From NCBI GenBank assembly GCA_015662935.1, contig DQTF01000112.1, positions 1 through 11,245 on the forward strand: a stretch of DNA of 11,245 bases, in the 5' to 3' direction. Position 1 is the first letter of the stretch. Every line of letters begins with the position of its first letter. Shown here piece by piece: positions 7,240 through 11,245 of the stretch. Both the position numbers and the translations under genes were made by a program. Below the pieces are notes generated by a model that saw only the letters and a list, made by a program, of their open reading frames with translations, ran no database searches and was not told the DNA's origin. Source of the DNA: Crocinitomicaceae bacterium. GTDB taxonomy: Bacteria; Bacteroidota; Bacteroidia; Flavobacteriales_D; Crocinitomicaceae.

Positions 7240-7241
7240 GC

Positions 7242-7274
7242 AAAAATTCATATTCAACTTTTTTGAATATTTTT
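7242..7274 (+). terminator. Intrinsic terminator after the 871-residue gene
   Basis: ATATTCAA (7250-7257) pairs perfectly with TTGAATAT (7263-7270) around a five-base loop, followed by T at 7270-7274 and preceded by A at 7242-7246. The stem is AU-rich, so termination may be partial. The symmetric A and T runs could let it work in both directions. Confidence 0.6.
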
Positions 7275-7317
7275 ACGTCTAGTACATTAACTAATTGTTA
7301 ACTAATATTACATTCAT

Positions 7318-8472
7318 ATGAAGAGAACTTTACTCGCACTGCTTTTTTTTGGTTTAACCTTACAAGCTCATTCACAATACTGTCTTTCAGGTGGACCATC
7401 TTCTAATATTGATTCTAATCTAGAAGGATTAACGTTGATCGGAGCAACAGGATCCATTACCTACACAGGTTGTGTGAATGGTGGTAATGGCTTTCTCGGA
7501 GTAGAAGAACAAGTAGCAACAACTGTCTATCTAGATGCAGGAAGCAATTACACAGTGAATCTACAATTTGGTACTTGTGGAGGGAATTTTGGAGGTGTCG
7601 GTGAAGCATGGATTGATTACAATCTAGATGGCGCTTTCGATGCTAGTGAGTCAATTGGAACTTGGGCAGGTGCTCCGCCAACTGCTCCTTCTGTTTTTAA
7701 TTTTACGGTACCATTAGGTGCTACAACTGGGCAATCAAGAATGCGAGTAATACAACAAGAAGGTGGTAGCTTACCTATAGATCCATGTGGTAATTTCTCC
7801 TGGGGTTCCGTTACGGACTTTAGTATCTACATTCAGAATGGGGTTGATTGCTCTTCTTATATTGGGGACAATCTAATGACTCCTCGCCCCGTGACTTCTT
7901 TACCTTTTACAGAAACTCATGACAATTCATTTTGCTATAGTAATCAAAATCCAGTATATAATTCTCCTGATGTCTATTATTTGCTAACAGGATTAACTGG
8001 TCTGAATAGTATTGAAGTATCACTTTGTGGTTCATCATTCGATACTTTTCTATCCATATTGAAAACAGACAGTACAGTAATTGCAATAAATGATGACCAC
8101 ATAGATTGCGGGTCTCAATCAAAACTTAATATTTCTACAAATGGAGAAGATTCACTCTACATTATTGTAGAAGGCTGGGGAACAAGCTCAGGAAGTTACA
8201 CCATAGCAATTAATGAAACATTTTTAGCAGTAGAAGAACTTAAATTCAATTCTTTTAGCGTTTTCCCAAACCCTGTACAAACAAATTTTCAAATAGGCAA
8301 TGAGTATAGTGGTCCAATTGAAGTCCGTGATATTCAAGGAAAATTAATTTTCAAAAAAGAAATAATGACTAATGAAGTAATTAATACCACAGAATTAAAA
8401 AATGGAGTCTATTATCTTTCTTTAATTAGTGACAATCAGAAAATCATCGAGAAATTAATCATTCGCAAATAA
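7318..8472 (+). CDS. T9SS-secreted protein with GEVED-like and PPC-like domains
   Basis: The 384-residue protein has a signal peptide (1-19, ending AHS before QYCLSGG). Residues about 20-175 resemble the GEVED domain of Bacteroidota surface proteins: YC at the mature N-terminus, 'I..VTF'-like strands, EAWIDYNLDGAFDASE (96-111), RMRVIQQEG, and CGNFSWGSVTDFSIYI (157-172). The usual Gly-Glu-Val-Glu-Asp signature is degenerate here (Gly-Ser-Val-Thr-Asp). A PPC-like beta-sandwich follows (about 177-299: DVYYLLTG, SLCGSSFDTFLSIL, NDDHIDCGS, GSYTIAI). The T9SS type A tail is about 312-384 with VFPNP. No catalytic residues are recognised. The gene follows the terminator at 7242-7274 and is nine bases from the next gene, so it likely opens the downstream operon. 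A run of eight T lies inside its signal-peptide codons. Confidence 0.85.
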   Translation: MKRTLLALLFFGLTLQAHSQYCLSGGPSSNIDSNLEGLTLIGATGSITYTGCVNGGNGFLGVEEQVATTVYLDAGSNYTVNLQFGTCGGNFGGVGEAWIDYNLDGAFDASESIGTWAGAPPTAPSVFNFTVPLGATTGQSRMRVIQQEGGSLPIDPCGNFSWGSVTDFSIYIQNGVDCSSYIGDNLMTPRPVTSLPFTETHDNSFCYSNQNPVYNSPDVYYLLTGLTGLNSIEVSLCGSSFDTFLSILKTDSTVIAINDDHIDCGSQSKLNISTNGEDSLYIIVEGWGTSSGSYTIAINETFLAVEELKFNSFSVFPNPVQTNFQIGNEYSGPIEVRDIQGKLIFKKEIMTNEVINTTELKNGVYYLSLISDNQKIIEKLIIRK

Positions 8473-8481
8473 TTAGTAATT

Positions 8482-9639
8482 ATGAATATAAAAACATTAT
8501 TATTCATTGCTTTTAGCTTACAACTAAGCTATAGTAATGCAGCTTCAAGCTGGTCACAACTAGCTAACTTTGGTGCTGAAGCCAGACACAGAGGCGCTGG
8601 GTTAGTTATTGGTAATAAAGTTTATATGGGTTTGGGACACTATAATGGTACTGGAGTCAATATTATAAAAAATGACTGGTGGCAATATGACCCAGGCACA
8701 AATTCTTGGTCGCAGAAAGCTAATTATGTCGGAAATAATGGAATAGGGAATTATGCAGTACTTACATTTGACATGGGGAATCGAGGCTTCTTAGGTGGTG
8801 GCCAACAAGGAGGAAGTTTCTCTGAATTTTTTGAATACGTACCATCAACTAATACATGGGAGGGCAGAACACCTTCTCCAACCAAACCTCAAAACACCTA
8901 CGGTTTTGTCATCGGTAATAAAGGGTATTACGTAGCAACCAATCAATTGCGAGAATACAATTCAACTACTGATACATGGACAAACAAAGGGACAACTCCA
9001 TTCACTGTCAATGCATGGAATTCTGCTTTTGCCATTGATGGTAAAGGTTATATTAAAATTAATAATAGCCTATGGGAATATAAACCATTAACTAATCAAT
9101 GGGTTACACGAGCAAATTTTCCAGGACTTGCAACTGCTGGCTCAGTGTCTTTTACACAGAATGGAAAAGGATACATTGTTGGTGGTTTTGGTGGTTCTTT
9201 ATCAAATGTTAACTCTGAAGTGTGGGAGTTTAATCCCGCAACAAATACATGGCAAGCACTTTCTAACTTCTTAGGGACGAGCAGAAGGTTTGCAGTAGGT
9301 CTTAATCTTGGTAACCGAGCATTTTTAGGAACAGGAACTAATGGCACTAACTTTAATGATTTTTGGGAATTTGATGCTTTGGCAGAATTAAATGATGCGT
9401 CAAAAGTTGATGTAGTTTGTTATCCGAACCCTGCTGTTCAAAAAGTACAGTTTAAAACCGAAGAGCATCTCGGAGCCAACTTGTTAATCTACAATTCTAC
9501 TGGTCAACTTATTTCTAACAAGAGAATAGAGAATAAAACAGAAGTGTTTTGCAGAGAAAACAATCAAGCCGGAGTCTATTTCTTCTTTATTAAAAAAGAT
9601 GGTCAGGAGGTTTATTCGAACAAATTTATATTTCAATAA
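8482..9639 (+). CDS. Kelch-type beta-propeller protein with T9SS tail (first of the series)
   Basis: The 385-residue protein has a signal peptide (1-20, ending SNA). Six Kelch-like units then run from about 23 to 300. Each begins with a Trp strand (SWSQLANF, SWSQKANY, TWEGRTPS, TWTNKGTT, QWVTRANF, TWQALSNF), passes a 'G.KGY/GNRGF' strand with Gly-Gly turns, and ends in an aromatic strand such as WWQYDPGTN, FFEYVPSTN, LWEYKPLTN, VWEFNPATN or DFWEFDAL. Six units match a closed Kelch or galactose-oxidase-like beta-propeller. There is no Tyr-Cys copper site or other visible catalytic feature. The tail from about 309 (VVCYPNPAVQ) is a T9SS type A sorting domain. It begins nine bases after the previous stop and ends five bases before the next gene, implying one operon. 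A binding role at the cell surface is inferred only from the fold. Confidence 0.88.
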   Translation: MNIKTLLFIAFSLQLSYSNAASSWSQLANFGAEARHRGAGLVIGNKVYMGLGHYNGTGVNIIKNDWWQYDPGTNSWSQKANYVGNNGIGNYAVLTFDMGNRGFLGGGQQGGSFSEFFEYVPSTNTWEGRTPSPTKPQNTYGFVIGNKGYYVATNQLREYNSTTDTWTNKGTTPFTVNAWNSAFAIDGKGYIKINNSLWEYKPLTNQWVTRANFPGLATAGSVSFTQNGKGYIVGGFGGSLSNVNSEVWEFNPATNTWQALSNFLGTSRRFAVGLNLGNRAFLGTGTNGTNFNDFWEFDALAELNDASKVDVVCYPNPAVQKVQFKTEEHLGANLLIYNSTGQLISNKRIENKTEVFCRENNQAGVYFFFIKKDGQEVYSNKFIFQ

Positions 9640-9644
9640 ATAAT

Positions 9645-10880
9645 ATGAAGCAACAATACATTCTTATCGTTTATTTATTTTTTAGTGCTTTTTCTTTTAG
9701 TCAGACAGAGAATTACTGGACTAGAATGTCTGATTTTGGAACAGACACAACAGCAAATGGACTCAAAAGAGAAAGAGCCGTCGGATTCTCCATTGGAAAT
9801 TACGGATATATAGGAACAGGAATAGATACCGCGGAAATTGTACACGACGATTTTTGGAAATTTGACCCCGTAACGAATGCTTGGACACAAGTTGCCACAC
9901 TCCCCGCTTCTGTGAGAAGAAATGCAGTTTCTTTCTCAACGGAAAATTATGGGTATGTTGGCACGGGAATCAGCACAGTTAACTCTTCAGATGTTGGTTC
10001 TCAAATATTGAATGATTTTTGGCAATACAATCCGACAGCGAATTCATGGTTACAGAAAGCCAATTACCCAGGTGGTGGATCTGGAGGAAATGTCTACTTT
10101 GCAACCGCATTCTCCATCGATTCTAAAGGATATGTTTGCGGAGGAAAAATGGGACCTAATAATTACTCTAATCAACTTTGGGAATACAAAGAATCAATTG
10201 ACCAATGGACGCAGTTGCCAAATTTCCCAGATGGGGGACGTTACCAAATGGCGAGTTTTAGCATAGGATTTAAAGGTTATGTTGGGCTCGGAGCTGACCA
10301 AGATTTATATAATAATGATTTTTGGGAATTCAATGCTGCAACGAATCAATGGACACAAATTAGTTCTTTGCCTTCTAGTGTGAGAGCTGCAAGTGCAACA
10401 TTCTCAATTGGGCCTAGAGGTTTTGTTTGCATGGGGACGAACGGTGGAGCTCTTGACGATCTTTGGGAATACAACCCTTACAGTGATTCATGGACCGCTA
10501 GAGCAAATTTTGGAGGTTCAAGTAGAAAAAGTGCCGTTGGTTTTAGCATCAATGGAAAAGGTTACGTAGGAACAGGAAAAGGAAATTCTGGAAAGAAAGC
10601 TTCTTTTTATCAATACACACCAGCTCAAGTCGTATCAGTGGATGAACTTCAAAATGAAATCAGTGTATATCCAAACCCGATTTCTGATGTATTAAACATC
10701 ACAACTAATTCGACTGAAATAAAAGAACTCGCTATTTTTTCTTTATCTGGAGAATTAGTAATGAAAAGCAATTTTACAAATAAAATCTTCGTAGAAAGCA
10801 TCAACTCAGGAGTGTATCTTCTATTTGCTATCAATGAGAATGGAGATGTGCTTTCTCAACAAAAAATTATAAAACTTTAG
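9645..10880 (+). CDS. Kelch-type beta-propeller protein with T9SS tail (second of the series)
   Basis: This 411-residue protein has a signal peptide (1-19, FSAFSFS before QTENY). Six Kelch units follow from about 24 to 327. They start at YWTRMSDF, AWTQVATLP, SWLQKANYP, QWTQLPNFP, QWTQISSLP and SWTARANFG, and most end in strands such as DFWKFDPVTN, DFWQYNPTAN, DFWEFNAATN and LWEYNPYSD. The recurrent FSI...KGYVG(T/G)G strand is the second beta-strand of each blade. The T9SS type A tail spans about 334-411 (ISVYPNPISD, YLLF, QQKIIKL). It resembles the preceding Kelch protein in blade layout and shares short near-identical DNA stretches with it, so the two are probable paralogues. The gene is five bases after the preceding stop and one base before the next ATG, which favours translational coupling. 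No enzymatic motif is seen. Confidence 0.88.
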   Translation: MKQQYILIVYLFFSAFSFSQTENYWTRMSDFGTDTTANGLKRERAVGFSIGNYGYIGTGIDTAEIVHDDFWKFDPVTNAWTQVATLPASVRRNAVSFSTENYGYVGTGISTVNSSDVGSQILNDFWQYNPTANSWLQKANYPGGGSGGNVYFATAFSIDSKGYVCGGKMGPNNYSNQLWEYKESIDQWTQLPNFPDGGRYQMASFSIGFKGYVGLGADQDLYNNDFWEFNAATNQWTQISSLPSSVRAASATFSIGPRGFVCMGTNGGALDDLWEYNPYSDSWTARANFGGSSRKSAVGFSINGKGYVGTGKGNSGKKASFYQYTPAQVVSVDELQNEISVYPNPISDVLNITTNSTEIKELAIFSLSGELVMKSNFTNKIFVESINSGVYLLFAINENGDVLSQQKIIKL

Positions 10881-10881
10881 C

Positions 10882-11245
10882 ATGAAAAATACAATTCTCT
10901 TACTCCTTTCATTTTTCTTTATTTCTGTTGCATTTTCTCAAGATATATGGATAGCAAAAGATTCTATCAATGGAGCACCACGTTCTGTTGCGACAAGTTT
11001 TGTTGCCAATGGAGAAGGTTTTGTCGCAACTGGTTTAGATGCTAGTGGCTTCAGAAGAAAAATGTATTCTTACACCTATTGGCAAGACGATTGGGACAGT
11101 GAAACGTCAATCGGTGGACTCAATGGAAGTGGCTTAGCAAGAGGTTCTGCAAGTTCATTTAGCTTAAACAATAAAGGATATGTTTGCTTAGGACAAGGAG
11201 ATGCTAGTCCTTTCTTAAATGACTTGTGGGAATACGACGCAATAA
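10882..11245 (+). CDS. Kelch-type beta-propeller protein, 5' part (third of the series, cut by the window end)
   Basis: The ATG at 10882 lies one base after the TAG of the second Kelch gene. The 121 visible codons stay open to the window end. Residues 1-19 are a signal peptide (Lys-Asn, Leu-rich core, AFS before QDIW). The first blade-like unit starts DIWIAKDS, has 'SVATSFVANGEGFVATG' and ends in SYTYWQDDWD, a weaker fit to the Kelch pattern than in its neighbours. The second has 'SFSLNNKGYVCLGQG' and ends NDLWEYDA, which is canonical. The T9SS tail expected from its neighbours lies outside the window. Start choice is supported by the signal peptide and the tight spacing. Whether it has six blades cannot be seen. 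Confidence 0.82.
   Translation, partial: MKNTILLLLSFFFISVAFSQDIWIAKDSINGAPRSVATSFVANGEGFVATGLDASGFRRKMYSYTYWQDDWDSETSIGGLNGSGLARGSASSFSLNNKGYVCLGQGDASPFLNDLWEYDAI

Noticed and set aside
8482..9639. Kelch proteins as galactose oxidase enzymes
   Set aside because: The fold is shared, but the copper-ligand Tyr, His and Cys set of galactose oxidase is not visible, so no oxidase activity is claimed.
1..11245. CRISPR array, tRNA, rRNA, insertion sequence or defence system
   Set aside because: I saw no regularly spaced direct repeats, cloverleaf sequences, transposase frames or known defence genes in the window.

Overview
The window is AT-rich, has almost no Shine-Dalgarno sequences before its starts, and shows TAnnTTTG-type promoter boxes. 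Five predicted proteins end, or in one case are expected to end, in type IX secretion system (T9SS) type A sorting domains with a YPNP or FPNP motif. These traits point to the Bacteroidota, most likely a member of the Flavobacteriales. I cannot name the genus from the sequence.

Layout, all on the + strand unless stated. (1) Bases 1-393 hold the C-terminal sorting domain of an exported protein, but its first ~36 codons do not look native. In that stretch the opposite strand encodes a convincing PKD-like fragment (bases 108 down to 1), so the coding strand seems to switch near base 110. A strong intrinsic terminator follows. (2) A housekeeping block covers 472-3412: peptidase T (pepT), the DNA polymerase III delta subunit (holA) and the 16S rRNA m3U1498 methyltransferase (rsmE), each junction overlapping by one base. 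A DUF4159 secreted protein follows at 3490-4137. (3) The 486-base gap at 4138-4623 contains a 56-residue protein on the minus strand (4253-4423) ending in Cys-Ile-Gly-Cys-Gly-Ser, an 8-bp inverted repeat just past its stop, and a forward promoter at 4551-4582. (4) A cell-surface or secreted protein locus runs from 4624 to the window end. It holds an 871-residue mosaic protein with repeated PPC-like modules, an Ig-like and an FnIII-like domain and a T9SS tail. Next is a 384-residue protein with GEVED-like and PPC-like domains. Then come two complete Kelch-type beta-propeller proteins with T9SS tails and the 5' end of a third.

How the parts relate: the pepT-holA-rsmE block is ordinary cytoplasmic metabolism and information processing, packed as one transcription unit. 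The downstream locus is dedicated to export. Each complete protein carries an N-terminal Sec signal peptide for inner-membrane transit and a C-terminal tail recognised by the T9SS outer-membrane translocon. The 7318-11245 genes are separated by 9, 5 and 1 bases, so they are probably one operon, with the Kelch genes looking like a tandemly expanded family. No enzyme active site is visible in these surface proteins, and adhesion or polymer binding is only an inference. I found no tRNA, rRNA, CRISPR array, insertion sequence or defence system in the window.
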